A stretch of DNA of 64,000 nt from Conchocele bisecta (lineage: Eukaryota; Mollusca; Bivalvia; Lucinida; Thyasiridae). This document shows positions 63,302-64,000 of the stretch, in pieces; the stretch's first letter is position 1; the number at the start of each line of letters is the position of its first letter. The position numbers and the translations under genes were made by a program. Under the pieces are notes generated by a model. The model ran no database searches. It was not told the origin of the DNA and was given only the letters and a program-made list of their open reading frames with translations. The DNA is taken from positions 1,674,001 to 1,738,000 of the forward strand of contig JAQRGA010000042.1 in assembly GCA_029237695.1 (NCBI GenBank), in the 5' to 3' direction.

Positions 63302-64000
63302 TTATATATTTTTCAATACATGACATAACAATGTCCAAAATTTTTCTGTAGACTCAATATCAACTCTCTCATTTATTGAATGAGCATCCAAAATAGTAGG
63401 ACCAAATGAGATCATATCCATTTTAGGATACTTTTCACCAATTAATGCACATTCTAAGCCAGCATGTATTGCCATTATAAGAGCTTCTTTACTAAATACT
63501 TCTTTGTATGTATCTTTAACTGTAACCAAAACAGGTGAGCTTATATTTGGAATCCAACCTGGATAATTTCCTGATTGAACTATTTCATCAGCACCTGCCA
63601 ATTCAAATACTGATTGAATTGAGTTTGCAGCAGCATCTCTACAAGAATTAACAGAACTTCTCTGTAACATTAATATTGTTATTGCATCTTCAAGAGTAGT
63701 GATAACGCCTATATTGGAAGAAGTCTCAACTAAAGTAGGAATATTATCATCCATTCTCAACACTCCGTTAGGACAGGCATAAATAGCATTAACGATATCA
63801 TCTATTAATAATCTATCTATGCAGTGACTTGGAAGTTCAGTTTGTGAAATAACTAAATTTAAGTCAGGTTCAGCAAAACAGTACTCTTCTTTAACAACAG
63901 ATAAGAAAGTTTTTACACTTTCTAAAAATTTATCTGTTTCTTCATTTGGAATAATAATAATAACTTCACATTTTGAAGGAATAACATTTCTTAAAGTACC
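63302..64000 (-). CDS. pepD: aminoacyl-histidine dipeptidase, C-terminal part (5' end outside window)
   Basis: The frame is open to the window edge, giving the last 232 residues of an M20-family dipeptidase of the PepD type. Visible segments are GTLRNVIPSKCEV, CPNGVLRMDDNIPTLVETSSNIGV, SSVNSCRDAAANSIQSVFELAGA, SGNYPGWIPN, AIHAGLECALIGEKYP and DMISFGPTILDAHSINERV, which carries a metal-binding histidine. The N-terminal catalytic half lies beyond base 64000. It degrades Xaa-His and other dipeptides in the cytoplasm. Confidence 0.93.
   Translation of the reverse strand, partial: GTLRNVIPSKCEVIIIIPNEETDKFLESVKTFLSVVKEEYCFAEPDLNLVISQTELPSHCIDRLLIDDIVNAIYACPNGVLRMDDNIPTLVETSSNIGVITTLEDAITILMLQRSSVNSCRDAAANSIQSVFELAGADEIVQSGNYPGWIPNISSPVLVTVKDTYKEVFSKEALIMAIHAGLECALIGEKYPKMDMISFGPTILDAHSINERVDIESTEKFWTLLCHVLKNI

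Noticed and set aside
1..64000. CRISPR arrays, insertion sequences, prophage or integrase genes
   Set aside because: No direct-repeat/spacer pattern, transposase, integrase or phage structural gene was found on either strand.

Overview
The window is a strongly AT-rich chromosomal segment of a Gram-negative bacterium, most likely a member of the Planctomycetes-Verrucomicrobia-Chlamydia (PVC) group close to Verrucomicrobia/Lentisphaerae. The main evidence is a block at 689-9530 that matches, in order and architecture, the Amuc_1101/1100/1099/1098 pilus-like locus of Akkermansia (PilM-like, two small membrane-anchored proteins, secretin). Outer-membrane genes (lpxL-type acyltransferase, lipoproteins, secretins, a TolC-like protein) agree with this. 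The lineage call is inference from gene content.

Layout: the 3' end of guaB (1-531); the pilus-like/secretin locus with two tandem secretins (689-9530); a minus-strand translation block thrS-infC-rpmI-rplT-pheS-pheT (9585-16137) continuing with rpsP-khpA-trmD-rplS-rnhB (16174-18552); hpt and mraY; the rpmH-rnpA-yidD-yidC-khpB cluster (22184-25370) followed by selA; orphan trpF and an RsbU-like phosphatase; a minus-strand gmk-coaC-coaB group; the fatty-acid cluster fabD-fabG-acpP-fabF (32487-36153); a probably foreign Cu/Zn-type permease beside a decayed phoH; the pgpH-ybeY-CBS operon; LysM, LolA-like and LpxL-like envelope genes; purA; tRNA-Ala(GGC); thiI; a TolC-like gene; rsmE; then a sparser stretch (51-61 kb) with decayed genes, radical SAM, purC, rplU, a GcvH-like protein, queD and an RNase D-like gene; and finally a Ktr/Trk potassium system and the end of pepD.

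Erosion is visible. phoH has lost its start, its Walker A motif and its reading frame. fabF carries a single-base frameshift in an A-run. A possible MmcB-like gene has several stops, and RNase HII has lysine in place of a catalytic glutamate. Several 0.5-1 kb stretches hold no intact gene, and usual neighbours (rimM beside trmD, rpmA beside rplU) are absent. Together this suggests a host-associated or otherwise reducing genome, which is inference.

The least explained signals are an ungapped 109-bp module present twice in the same orientation to its downstream gene, ending exactly at TATAAT with a perfect 12-bp palindrome before it (upstream of acpP and of an unknown 137-aa gene); a GcvH-like protein lacking the lipoyl lysine; a GC-rich structured element between khpB and selA; an AUA-initiated infC; and the doubled secretin.
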